From contig CAVZZV010000005.1 in the NCBI GenBank assembly GCA_963779845.1, forward strand, positions 248,001-312,000: a stretch of DNA of 64,000 bases, read 5' to 3'. Position 1 is the stretch's first letter, and every line of letters starts with the position of its first letter. Position numbers and translations under genes: made by a program. Positions 29,872 to 39,113 of the stretch are shown one piece after another. This DNA is from CAVZZV01 sp963779845 (lineage in GTDB: Bacteria > Bacteroidota > Bacteroidia > Bacteroidales > GCA-2748055). Under the pieces are notes generated by a model. The model worked only from the letters and a program-made list of their open reading frames with translations, did not search any database and was not told the origin of the DNA.

Positions 29872-32215
29872 TGATATATTTGATGAGCTCAAGGATGTTC
29901 CCCTCTTTATCAATACCTCTCAGCAGCACCTGGTATCTTCCTGAATTATCCCCTGCCTTGAAGGATATACTCCTGGTATTTCCTTCGAAAGAAAGGTTAG
30001 GATTCCAATAAAGTGTAGGATTCAGGTTGGGAATCCTGTCTTCAAGGTTTTCCTCGGCTCCGCTGAACTTGATTTCCTGGGGAAATACTTCCAATGTAGT
30101 TTTAAAGACATTTGGCGGGATCATAAGCTGCAGGTTCATATCCTTAGAGACTATATTGATTATACCGTCAAATACCTGGTTCTGAATTCTATAATGCTGA
30201 CGTACCATATCCACAAAATCCACTCTTGATACAGGTATACCAAGAAGCTCTTTTAGTTCCTGGAAAGGGGCCCCATTGAATAACAATAAAGGATTATCTC
30301 CAAGAAGAACATAATCATCTCTATCGAATAGTTGTAAACTATATTCTTCATTTTCGACCCTTATTTTTTCTCCGGGAACTATTTCTTTGAATACCTCTTC
30401 CATATTTATCATCGACACATAATCTTGCAGGTATGTGCGAGAATCAGGCCTACCATAAAAGGCTATACCCCTTTCCTCCTTTTTTTGAGCGGGAATGTCC
30501 CTATACCTGTACATTTTCTCCAAAGATGACTGGAAGTATGCATGGTCATATTCATCAAACCTGGTGGAGTCCAAATAAAAAAAATCCAGCTTGTAATTTT
30601 GAAAAGACTGGTGGAAGGGCCAATCCAGGGAAATTCCGATTCCATCCTGATGACTAAAGGCTTGTACCTCAATTTCATGCATCCCTGTTTTATCAACCGG
30701 GTAGTCAAAACTGAATCTTCCTTCACTATCTGTCCTTGAATTAAGAATGGAAGCTTCCTTATCTACAAAATAAAGCAGCAAATTGTCATTACCGATTCTC
30801 TTGCTGTTTACCGGATTAAATCCATAACCGGTCACACGCTTGAAATTAACCTCCGGCATGAAATCCAGCTTCTCCGGTAAATCCTGGAATATATCCTGCC
30901 ACTGATATCTGCTGCTCTTTCGGGTAATCAGATAGATATCCAAAATATCAGGAAGACTATCGATGGGTATTATCGGGATCAATTGCGCAAATTCATCCCA
31001 ATCATTGAGAAAAGGATGCAGGTCCACACAAGATTTGAAATTCTGGTTCAGCGGATAATTAATGAAGATATCCTTTCTCACAGCCAGGGAAAGCAGCTCG
31101 AATTCTTTTTCTTCCGGGAGAATGATTTCTATATCGATGACCGCCCCTTTTTTAAAGGATGATTTTTTAAAAACAAGATCAGATGAAATTGATTCCTGGG
31201 AGATGTCGTTATAATATAGCCGCTGGCAATATTCTTCAAAATCGCTGTTAATAATACTAAATTCCAACAAACCTGCGGGGAGGGATGACCAGGGAAAATT
31301 TACTTCCTCTAAACCTTGCTCCAGGGCTCGTTCAAAAAAAACTTGTCCTCTGGTTTTCCCGATCAGGGTATATTTCTCCCTGTCAGAGTTGACCTTACCC
31401 AACACCCATAGCTTAAGCTGGCTTTCTCCTTCCTTAATGCTAAGAGAAAGCTCATTATCCTTAATCTCAAGCGGAATCAGGCCAAAACCCGGCAGATCCA
31501 GATGATATGTATAGGTGGTATCAGCATAAAATGAACAATACCCCATTCCGGGAAGAATAAACTCAAGCTGTGCAATGGTGTCAAAGGCTTGCCTGATCAG
31601 GTAGCCCTCTTTAAGCCCGGTATAGAGTCCATTGGGAAAGGTAGCTTTAATAACCAGTTTATTTGTATTTCCATGTAAAAGTCTTTGTCCTTCAGGAAAG
31701 ATAGAAACTATTGGTTCACTTCGGGTTTTATTTAAGGTCAATAAAGGTGGATTGGAGGGATTTATCACTTGTACGATCTTAATTCCAAATAAGTGTTCAC
31801 CGAAGTTTCTTTGCAAATTAGAATAGACCTGCAGATAATAATTTCCGGAGGCCATTTGCTCTGGAAGGATAATTCTGCCGGAAGTCCTGTTGTTTTCCAA
31901 CTTCAAAGTTTGTTGCACTTGGGATTCCCCTTTTTTGTCCTTGAGCTCAATATATACTATTCCACTGTAAGAGAATGGGCTAAGGGTCTGGTCGTCCAAA
32001 CTCCAGACAGAATACCAGAGTTCATTCCCCGAAAAATACAAATCCCGGTCTGTTTGAATCACAAAGTTTTCATTGGGATGGCTTAACATATACTGGTTTG
32101 CAAGTTCTGAGGGTACCAATTGGGGAGGTGCAGAAGTTTTCGACTGACCAATTATATAGGTTGGTGAGGAAATAAATAACAGTACGAGGCAATATTTATA
32201 TATGGTATTCTTCAT
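29861..32215 (-). CDS. MG2-domain (alpha-2-macroglobulin-like) secreted protein
   Basis: I place the start at ATG 32215, giving a Sec signal that ends TYIIGQ; the GTG at 32239 would overlap the preceding gene and add eight residues with no signal features. The phrase IQTDRDLYFSGNELWY (about 50-65) is the opening of an MG2-type beta domain widespread in Bacteroidota, and the rest looks like a series of beta-rich domains with a terminal GRYQVLLRGIDKEGN Ig-like piece. About 784 residues, no tail. It is the last of four leftward genes with the TonB receptor and DUF4249 protein. In such clusters, proteins of this type accompany the receptor; function is unproven, and no catalytic motif is visible. 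Confidence 0.7.
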   Translation of the reverse strand: MKNTIYKYCLVLLFISSPTYIIGQSKTSAPPQLVPSELANQYMLSHPNENFVIQTDRDLYFSGNELWYSVWSLDDQTLSPFSYSGIVYIELKDKKGESQVQQTLKLENNRTSGRIILPEQMASGNYYLQVYSNLQRNFGEHLFGIKIVQVINPSNPPLLTLNKTRSEPIVSIFPEGQRLLHGNTNKLVIKATFPNGLYTGLKEGYLIRQAFDTIAQLEFILPGMGYCSFYADTTYTYHLDLPGFGLIPLEIKDNELSLSIKEGESQLKLWVLGKVNSDREKYTLIGKTRGQVFFERALEQGLEEVNFPWSSLPAGLLEFSIINSDFEEYCQRLYYNDISQESISSDLVFKKSSFKKGAVIDIEIILPEEKEFELLSLAVRKDIFINYPLNQNFKSCVDLHPFLNDWDEFAQLIPIIPIDSLPDILDIYLITRKSSRYQWQDIFQDLPEKLDFMPEVNFKRVTGYGFNPVNSKRIGNDNLLLYFVDKEASILNSRTDSEGRFSFDYPVDKTGMHEIEVQAFSHQDGIGISLDWPFHQSFQNYKLDFFYLDSTRFDEYDHAYFQSSLEKMYRYRDIPAQKKEERGIAFYGRPDSRTYLQDYVSMINMEEVFKEIVPGEKIRVENEEYSLQLFDRDDYVLLGDNPLLLFNGAPFQELKELLGIPVSRVDFVDMVRQHYRIQNQVFDGIINIVSKDMNLQLMIPPNVFKTTLEVFPQEIKFSGAEENLEDRIPNLNPTLYWNPNLSFEGNTRSISFKAGDNSGRYQVLLRGIDKEGNILELIKYIIIE

Positions 32216-32229
32216 AGATTGGAATAAAA

Positions 32230-33474
32230 TTAATCCCACCAGGCCGGCTTTATATTACTTCCGGAAACCCGGCAATCGGCACACATGAGGTTAATAAGCT
32301 GCATAGATATATAGGATTTTCCATCTTCATCAAATTTGTCATAATCCAGGATATAAAGTCCCTCCCCGTTTAAAAGTGAATCACTCAGGACCCTCAAGGC
32401 TTCAGTAAGGGTATCATTGGGTATATTACTTGTTGGGAAACCACCCTGCATTGGATACGATTGATAATTGCAACTTGGGTGATTACGGGCAACAATAGAT
32501 TTCACATTGTAAGGAAGATCATTATATGATATAGTCCGTCTGGATGAATTATGGCTTGTTGCATAGAATATTCCGATTACTTTGTCTTCAGGGGTGCTTT
32601 TATTGTGAATGTTACCTGCTATATAGCCTGGTTGTATATCATATAGGAATCCGGATTTTTCAGAAAAATCACCTAACATGTTAAAAAAATGATGAACTTC
32701 CTTACTGATCGCATACTGGTTTACAAGAATACTGTATTTAAACAAAAATTTAGGAGATGCAAGGCTCACTTCGAATACAGGGAGATTGACCAGTTGATTG
32801 CTGGTAAATCCTTCCGTGGATAATATCCTTAATCCTTCCGTTTTTTTATTAGGCCAGCAACGGGTAGTGTTTCCTTCAAATTTTGTCTCAAAATCTATAT
32901 TGATGGGATTACGGTCTTTATCAAGAGTAAAAATCGGTTTTAATATCAAGTCACGGGAATGCATTGCCACAGCCTCCCAGGTCTCCTCAAAACTATAAAT
33001 ATAATACTTCGAAGCATTCTCATCGATGCTTGATGTAAGAAAAAATTCCAGACTGGGATTTTCATTCAGATCTTCGGCTGGCATAAAAGATATACTATCT
33101 ATGTCAAGAGAGCTTAACAGGCTCACCTGGTCTGATTCATATACCTGCTCTTCCAGCACAATTTTAAGACGGTAGCTACTTCCCGTTTTAGCCATAAAAT
33201 CGTCCTGGACCGGTTTATACAATCCATTTTCCTGATATGCAAAATCGTGTTCAAGTGTCTCGTTTTCCACGACCATAACAAGGGCATTGGAAATAAAATC
33301 AAAAACATTACGCTGAAAAACTCCGCTCCGGCTTAGCTTAATTTCACTATCCCCCGGATTATCACTAACATAGCCTTCCACTACCATGATTCTTTCAGAA
33401 TCTTCCTGTCTGAAATCGTAAGGCTTAATGCAGGATGCAAACAGAAGGCATATGACGATTAATTTACGCATCAT
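32230..33474 (-). CDS. DUF4249 lipoprotein
   Basis: The signal ends in a lipobox (LLFASC, Cys15), and the body matches DUF4249, opening with RIMVVEGYVSDNPGDSEIKLSRSG. DUF4249 lipoproteins are commonly encoded next to TonB receptors in Bacteroidota. The start codon shares one base with the receptor stop (33474), giving translational coupling. A CADCRVSG stretch, near the C-terminus, contains two cysteines. 414 residues. It takes the position that SusD would occupy in a glycan importer pair, but shows no SusD-like helical repeat sequence. Confidence 0.85.
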   Translation of the reverse strand: MMRKLIVICLLFASCIKPYDFRQEDSERIMVVEGYVSDNPGDSEIKLSRSGVFQRNVFDFISNALVMVVENETLEHDFAYQENGLYKPVQDDFMAKTGSSYRLKIVLEEQVYESDQVSLLSSLDIDSISFMPAEDLNENPSLEFFLTSSIDENASKYYIYSFEETWEAVAMHSRDLILKPIFTLDKDRNPINIDFETKFEGNTTRCWPNKKTEGLRILSTEGFTSNQLVNLPVFEVSLASPKFLFKYSILVNQYAISKEVHHFFNMLGDFSEKSGFLYDIQPGYIAGNIHNKSTPEDKVIGIFYATSHNSSRRTISYNDLPYNVKSIVARNHPSCNYQSYPMQGGFPTSNIPNDTLTEALRVLSDSLLNGEGLYILDYDKFDEDGKSYISMQLINLMCADCRVSGSNIKPAWWD

Positions 33475-36245
33475 TAAAATTTAAATTTATATGTCAGAGT
33501 GGTTATTGGGACTCCATATATAGCCAGAGAGTAAGCCTTAAGTCTTCCTCTATCATAGTCGAAAAATATTGAATATGGATTATCCCTTCCGGTAAGATTA
33601 ACAACAGCTAAACTAAATGAACTGTGAATAATTTTATCAGCCCTGTAATTTCCTTCAATAGTTGCTGACAAGTCTACCCGAAAATAATCAGATAGCCTGT
33701 ATTGATTTCTGTTAGAGAACTGAATCCGTTTGGAACCACGGAAATTAAAAGCAGTTTCAGGCAATGTGACCGGTCGTCCTGTACTGTATTGGATGTTTGT
33801 TGCTATCCTTAGGCGACGGTAAATATCGTAATTGGCAACCAGGTTCCACTGATGGGGTTTATCATAATTAGCAGGGAAATATAAACCATTGTTAATCCTT
33901 TCTTCAGGAAGATAGCTTTGGAACCTGTTCATTGACCTGGCATAAGTATAGTTCAGCCATCCGGTAACCTCACCCTTATCCCTTTTGATCTGAAATTCTA
34001 TTCCATAAGAGCGATTAATCCCCTGGACAATTTCCGTTTCAAAATGCTCATTGACAAATAATTCAGCTCCGGTCTTATAATCCAGTATATTCTGTGTATA
34101 TCTGTAATAAGCTTCCAGGGAGAATAGGAAAGAACTGGAGGGATTTAAAACAACATTACGGAAGTAACCGAAGCTGACAATGTCTCCGATCCGGGGCTGA
34201 ATATGTGGATTACTCAGTTTCCAAAAATCCGTAGGAGCAGGCAGTACCGTATTTGAAACCAAACCTATATACTGACGTGTCCGATCATAACTCAATTTGA
34301 ATGAAGATCTTGCGTCTAAGATGATTTTTCCGAGAAACCTCAATTCAGGTCCGGAATAGGAATTGATCAGCTCTCCCCTGGAGTACACAATTGTATCTTT
34401 TAATGATTTAACAGACTTTGTTATATCTTCATTGTAATTGTAAACATCAGCGGGGCCGAGGAAGCCGTAAGCAGAAAATCGCAAACCATATGATAATTTT
34501 AGCCAGCGATTAATGCTCTGTTCATTTTGAAAATAGAGGGATCCTTCTAAAGCCCTTTCATTATTCAGTATCACTGGTTCAACAATGGATTCAGGTCCCA
34601 AGGCGTCGCGCCTGCCGGGTTGAATATCATAGTACACACCACTAAAACCGGAGGTTAAGTTTATCCATCGATCTCTTTTCCAGTTAAAACTGTTATTTAT
34701 GGAATACTGGCTTAGACTATAGGAAGAACTTGTGGAAATAGAGGGTATAGATTCATCAATCATACCTGAGTTGTATGAGCTATAGCTAAAATTCGCTTTA
34801 TACGATAAATCCTCTCCAAGCTGGTTATTGTAAATGGCAGATAAGGCAAAGTTGGAATATTCCTGGGTTTGAATCTTGTCAAATTTAAAATAATCATGAC
34901 TCGTATAAAATGTCAGAAACAGGTCCTGGCCCTCCTTAAGTTTCACCCCTATTTTTCCAAAACAATCGTAGAATGATGCTGAACTGTTACGTACTCTTTC
35001 ATCTCCTACCCTACTCAAAATCCAGTCAGAATAAGTACTTCTTCCAGATCCGATAAAAGAAATCTTGTTTTTTAGAATGGGGCCATCAAAAGTGATATTT
35101 GCCGAAATCGGACTGATTCCTCCCTGTAAATTGTACTTTTCAAAATCTCCGGTTCTGGAGTTAATATCCAACATGGAAGATATCCGGCCCCCTGTGGTGG
35201 CCGGTATTCCACTCTTGAAAAGCTCAGTATTTTGAATCACATCTGCATTGATATTGGAGAAAAATCCAAAAAAATGAGTCATGTTCATTATAGGTACATC
35301 ATCAAGTAAAACCAAATTCTGATCTGTACTGCCCCCCCTTACATTATATCCGTTCGCAACCTCAGAGGCAGCCTGCACACCTGGCAGGGTCAGCAGTCCC
35401 TTGAGTATATCCGTTTCCCCAAGGATCATAATGGATTTATTCACCATCTTCATATTCATCAACTCAGCCCCATCCATCCTGCTAACTTTGTCGTTGAATT
35501 GGCCAATTATGGTTACCTGATCGATCATACGATAATCATCCACAAGGTTAATGTCAATATTTCCATTTTCATAGACAGTCACCATACGTCGGGCCGTTTT
35601 CTTTCCCATTGCCCGGTATAAAATTTCATTCTTACCGGATGAAATCACCAGGCTGTAATTACCATTTACATCCGTTGCCGTACCCGTCATAGTTCCTGAA
35701 ATCTGTATCGTTGCACCGATGATGCCTTGTCCGGTTTCAGTGTCCACAACGGTTCCCTTAATGTAAAATTTCTTTCCTGCCAGTTTTGGAGATGGATTCC
35801 CAAACTGCAGCATTTCAAAAAGTGATCCTGAAAATCCGTTCTTTGCATCCTCCTCCAATACTGTAAAACTGACTTCCTGTTTTATCGCTGTACCTGAGGA
35901 TATGCTCTCATAGAAGTCACGGGCAAATTCAATCTTCGGAATCTCGCCTCTGGTAATGTATATTGCAGGAAGATCCACATATACATGGAATCCAAATTGC
36001 TTAAAATAGTCTCTGATTCCAGTAAGTAGTTCAATATTGTCATAATTCACATTGCTGCTTGAGGAATCCTCTATCCATATAGGATTGTAATAGAATTTCA
36101 GTTGATAATCTGCCTCCAACAATTCAATGAACTCTTTAAGGTGCAAACCATCACGTTTGAAACTAATCTTGGGTAGGGTTGCTTCCTGGCAGAATGCAAG
36201 CGATGATATGGCAAGGAGCAATAATATGATGGTAATTCTTCTCAA
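33474..36245 (-). CDS. TonB-dependent receptor with STN and carboxypeptidase-regulatory-like N-terminal domains
   Basis: Signal 1-19 is followed by an STN-like domain (about 30-100, LKEFIELLEADYQLKFYYN), then a carboxypeptidase-D-regulatory-like beta domain (about 163-245, GTVVDTETGQGIIGATIQI), a plug (about 260-375, with NVRGGSTDQNLVLLDDVPI) and a beta barrel to residue 923, ending in an aromatic residue (KFKF). STN domains usually touch an anti-sigma partner, but no FecI/FecR pair is in the window. It lies in an operon with an unknown secreted protein (10 bp upstream) and DUF4249/MG2 proteins. There is no SusD. Cargo is unknown and need not be the glycan processed by the neighbours. Confidence 0.88.
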   Translation of the reverse strand: MRRITIILLLLAISSLAFCQEATLPKISFKRDGLHLKEFIELLEADYQLKFYYNPIWIEDSSSSNVNYDNIELLTGIRDYFKQFGFHVYVDLPAIYITRGEIPKIEFARDFYESISSGTAIKQEVSFTVLEEDAKNGFSGSLFEMLQFGNPSPKLAGKKFYIKGTVVDTETGQGIIGATIQISGTMTGTATDVNGNYSLVISSGKNEILYRAMGKKTARRMVTVYENGNIDINLVDDYRMIDQVTIIGQFNDKVSRMDGAELMNMKMVNKSIMILGETDILKGLLTLPGVQAASEVANGYNVRGGSTDQNLVLLDDVPIMNMTHFFGFFSNINADVIQNTELFKSGIPATTGGRISSMLDINSRTGDFEKYNLQGGISPISANITFDGPILKNKISFIGSGRSTYSDWILSRVGDERVRNSSASFYDCFGKIGVKLKEGQDLFLTFYTSHDYFKFDKIQTQEYSNFALSAIYNNQLGEDLSYKANFSYSSYNSGMIDESIPSISTSSSYSLSQYSINNSFNWKRDRWINLTSGFSGVYYDIQPGRRDALGPESIVEPVILNNERALEGSLYFQNEQSINRWLKLSYGLRFSAYGFLGPADVYNYNEDITKSVKSLKDTIVYSRGELINSYSGPELRFLGKIILDARSSFKLSYDRTRQYIGLVSNTVLPAPTDFWKLSNPHIQPRIGDIVSFGYFRNVVLNPSSSFLFSLEAYYRYTQNILDYKTGAELFVNEHFETEIVQGINRSYGIEFQIKRDKGEVTGWLNYTYARSMNRFQSYLPEERINNGLYFPANYDKPHQWNLVANYDIYRRLRIATNIQYSTGRPVTLPETAFNFRGSKRIQFSNRNQYRLSDYFRVDLSATIEGNYRADKIIHSSFSLAVVNLTGRDNPYSIFFDYDRGRLKAYSLAIYGVPITTLTYKFKF

Positions 36246-36255
36246 TTCCTATGTT

Positions 36256-37032
36256 CTAATTATCAAGCAATGATTTATTGTATTTACATAATGCATTTAA
36301 GTATTTTGATTCTGATTTTCCAAAATTGATCTTTTCTTGTCTCATATATTTGTGCAATAATTTTTTATGATCCCGAAATGCATTAAGATAATTCCTTCTT
36401 TTGTTAATTACATAAACCTTTCCATCCAACACAAGATAAACCTGTTTCTCATACTTATAGGAATTATCAAGATTAGAATTATTATTATATAATTTTGTTT
36501 TGTGTCTCACATACATGCTCAATTCATCCTCGTATATCACTTCATAGAAGCCCTCCTTCAAGTGATCATAAATTGGCTTAGTCTCTGTAATCAACCTGAA
36601 GTTATAACTTTTGCCAGAATGGCTCAGGGTGAATTTTTCGATATAATATTTATTTAGCACAACTTGCAGCATATTCCCATTGTCACTCTTTGTCCATAAA
36701 ATCAACTCATCTATGACGATATTGTAACTCAGAATCAGATTCTCATACAATTTCCCATTATAGGTTAAACTCCCTGGCAGCGTAATATTATCCAAGAAAT
36801 AGGGTGTCCCTAACCTGGATTTCACTTCGAATTCATATATTCTCCCCTGGTACCACAAGCTGTCCTCAAATGGATTCTCCAATGCATTTATCTGGTTAAA
36901 AACCTCCTGCCGATGTTTCAGAATCGCCACAGGAGAAACGGCAGGTATGGTTTGGGCCAAAAGCACATCTGGCTGTAGTACAAGACAAATGAAAAATATG
37001 AGACTGTAATAAACTGATTCCTTATTTTTCAT
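36256..37032 (-). CDS. Secreted protein of unknown function heading the TonB-receptor operon
   Basis: A Sec signal (LVLQPDVLLAQ) precedes about 230 residues I do not recognise. The middle is beta-rich with repeated short Leu/Tyr strands, and the last 60 residues are very basic (NKRRNYLNAFRDHKKLLHK, then KYNKSLL). No cysteine pairs or catalytic motif stand out. It ends 10 bp upstream of the TonB receptor start and so is co-transcribed. Possible roles are a binding accessory or a receptor-associated periplasmic factor; nothing here decides. Confidence 0.7.
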   Translation of the reverse strand: MKNKESVYYSLIFFICLVLQPDVLLAQTIPAVSPVAILKHRQEVFNQINALENPFEDSLWYQGRIYEFEVKSRLGTPYFLDNITLPGSLTYNGKLYENLILSYNIVIDELILWTKSDNGNMLQVVLNKYYIEKFTLSHSGKSYNFRLITETKPIYDHLKEGFYEVIYEDELSMYVRHKTKLYNNNSNLDNSYKYEKQVYLVLDGKVYVINKRRNYLNAFRDHKKLLHKYMRQEKINFGKSESKYLNALCKYNKSLLDN

Positions 37033-37345
37033 TTAACCTTCTTCAGTTGAAAATATTTAATATGGGTAGCGATTGTCGAGAATGTTTGGTACTAAAAAAC
37101 GCAATGTAATCATTCATGATTAATGGATGGTTAATTAATTCCGCATTAATTTTTTCAGGTATATTATGCCATTCTGAAGGGAAATTAATTGATACCCAGA
37201 AAAGGATGTGGTGGCTACAATTAAAGTACAATATTTGCAAATTTCGATTAATCCCCTGTTAAAGGAAAATTAATCCTCAATAATTAATTTAGCACTAATA
37301 ATACTTATCCATAAAGTCAGTATTCAAAAATTATATCTTTATTCA
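37033..37345. promoter_or_regulatory. Divergent intergenic region with ATTAATCC direct repeats
   Basis: This 313-bp AT-rich gap separates the leftward TonB operon from the rightward sulfatase, so both promoters should lie here. I see no exact Bacteroidota TAnnTTTG box. ATTAAT occurs repeatedly between 37120 and 37290, and two copies of ATTAATCC sit at 37247-37254 and 37269-37276, centre to centre 22 bp, about two helical turns. That spacing suits a dimeric regulator, but the AT bias makes chance copies likely. A 65-codon open frame here shows no coding character. Confidence 0.35.
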
Positions 37346-38890
37346 ATGAAGTACACTTGTGAAATAAGGGGAATTGCAATACTGCTATTCTTTTTTCCAT
37401 TTTCAATAGTAGTAAAAGCTCAAATTGGAACCGGTTCAAATGATCATCCCAATGTTATTATGTTTGCAACTGATGACTTGAACACATGGATAAATCCACT
37501 AGGGTATAATCAGGCAAAAACACCAAATTTGGATCGATTATCTGAAATGGGGATTATGTTTACGAACGCACATGCACCTGCAGCTTTCTGCGCTCCCTCG
37601 CGCAGTGCAATATGGTCCGGATTACATGCCTCGTCAACCGGATGCTATGAAGATGAATTATATTTTTATGATATGCCCGGACTGGTTTCTATGCAAACTG
37701 CTTTTGACCAAGCTGGCTACAAAACATATGGTGCCGGGAAACTGTATCATCACAGAGCCGGATCATTTGACATAAGAGGCTGGGATACTTACTTTTCGCG
37801 AAGCCAGGAAATTAGAGATTGGGGTTATGAAATGGGTTATCGTGGCAGCGATGTACCATTTCCTGATCCACGTCCTTTTAGTCCGGTCTATACTGATCCT
37901 CGTAGTAACCGATATCTGGAACCGGGAAAAACGATGGACTGGGGTGCATTTTTGGAATGGGGGCCTATTGCTCCCGAACTTGCGGAGGATATGCCAGATG
38001 CAATTCGCACCAACTGGGTGTGCGATCTACTTTCTGAGGAGCATAATGATCCCTTTTTCATCGCTTTGGGATTATACTCACCCCACTTCCCCAATTATGC
38101 GCCACAGGAGTTCTTTGACCTGTATGACAGAAATACTATCAAAGTGCCTGTTCTTAACGAAACCGATCTGGATGATCTGCCTGATCATATCCGGACCAGA
38201 ATGACACATCGTTTGAATATACAAGCCAATCTGGAAATGTTGGATGCGGTAGAGGATGCTGTTATAGGCTACCTCGCTTGTGTTTCGTTTGCAGACGCTA
38301 TGCTTGGCCGTGTTCTCGATGCACTGGAAGCAAGCGCATATAAAGACAATACAGTGGTTATATTTTGGAGCGACCAGGGTTACCACCACGGCGAAAAGGG
38401 TCAATGGGGTAAACATACCCTTTGGCAAGAAACATCGCATGTACCTCTGATTTTTGCAGGTAATGGATTGCCCAAAAATAAGACTGTTGCGACTACAGTT
38501 AGCCTTGTCGATATATATCCAACACTTATAGAACTATGCAATCTTCCGGAACAACATCAAATGGATGGTGTTTCGATGGTTCCAATACTTAAGTATCCTT
38601 CTAAAGCTCAAGACAGGAATGTATTTATGGCCTATATGGAAAGAGGAGGTTATGCCATCATTAATAGTGATTGGAGGTATATTCAATATCATGATGGCTC
38701 TGAGGAGCTTTATGATTTAAAGAATGATCCAAATGAATGGAAAAATCTTGCATCAGATCAGAATTTCAGAAGTATTATGGACGAAATGAAGCTATCAGCT
38801 CCGGCTGAATTTCACGAAATTGGAACCCAACGAAAAAACCTCAATCTGATTATAGAAAACAACTCATTTTACTGGGAACCAAAAAAATAG
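37346..38890 (+). CDS. S1 sulfatase, iduronate-2-sulfatase-like
   Basis: The signal ends VVKAQ. The metal-binding opening is MFATDDLNTWINPLG and the formylglycine motif is C-A-P-S-R with Cys82, followed by SAIWSGLH. The AGKLYHH motif and WSDQGYHHGEKGQWGKHTLW further on are hallmarks of the iduronate-2-sulfatase-like branch of S1. It has 514 residues, a single domain, and no T9SS tail or lipobox, so it is probably periplasmic. It is transcribed away from the TonB operon and stands without a same-strand neighbour for 223 bp. Actual sulfate position is not deducible; iduronate is not implied by the rest of the locus. Confidence 0.9.
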   Translation: MKYTCEIRGIAILLFFFPFSIVVKAQIGTGSNDHPNVIMFATDDLNTWINPLGYNQAKTPNLDRLSEMGIMFTNAHAPAAFCAPSRSAIWSGLHASSTGCYEDELYFYDMPGLVSMQTAFDQAGYKTYGAGKLYHHRAGSFDIRGWDTYFSRSQEIRDWGYEMGYRGSDVPFPDPRPFSPVYTDPRSNRYLEPGKTMDWGAFLEWGPIAPELAEDMPDAIRTNWVCDLLSEEHNDPFFIALGLYSPHFPNYAPQEFFDLYDRNTIKVPVLNETDLDDLPDHIRTRMTHRLNIQANLEMLDAVEDAVIGYLACVSFADAMLGRVLDALEASAYKDNTVVIFWSDQGYHHGEKGQWGKHTLWQETSHVPLIFAGNGLPKNKTVATTVSLVDIYPTLIELCNLPEQHQMDGVSMVPILKYPSKAQDRNVFMAYMERGGYAIINSDWRYIQYHDGSEELYDLKNDPNEWKNLASDQNFRSIMDEMKLSAPAEFHEIGTQRKNLNLIIENNSFYWEPKK

Positions 38891-39011
38891 GCTCAATTAA
38901 GTATTGAATATCTTCATTTCAAATTAGGTAGAGTTCAACTTTACACCGGGATATATTCTAGACAAAAATGAAAAATATTTTACTCCTCTTGTCTGTAACT
39001 AAAAAAATCCT

Positions 39012-39050
39012 TTTGCTAAAATAAGCGATTCAGAGATGTCTGTATATTTG
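39012..39050 (+). promoter_or_regulatory. Candidate Bacteroidota-type promoter
   Basis: TATATTTG (39043-39050) fits the TAnnTTTG -7 box, and TTTG (39012-39015) could be the -33 box, though the 27-base gap is longer than usual. Transcription would begin near 39057, about 57 bases before the ATG at 39114. Confidence 0.35.
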
Positions 39051-39113
39051 TACAAATAACGCAACTTTCTATCTGATTATTATTCCATTAATATTTAAAA
39101 CCAACAGGGAATT

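Noticed and set aside
30433..30739. Overlapping small plus-strand frames inside the MG2-like gene
   Set aside because: They are antisense to a well-formed protein and have no recognisable features.
37043..37240. Short minus-strand open frame in the divergent region
   Set aside because: No signal, no domain and a composition like AT-rich noncoding sequence.
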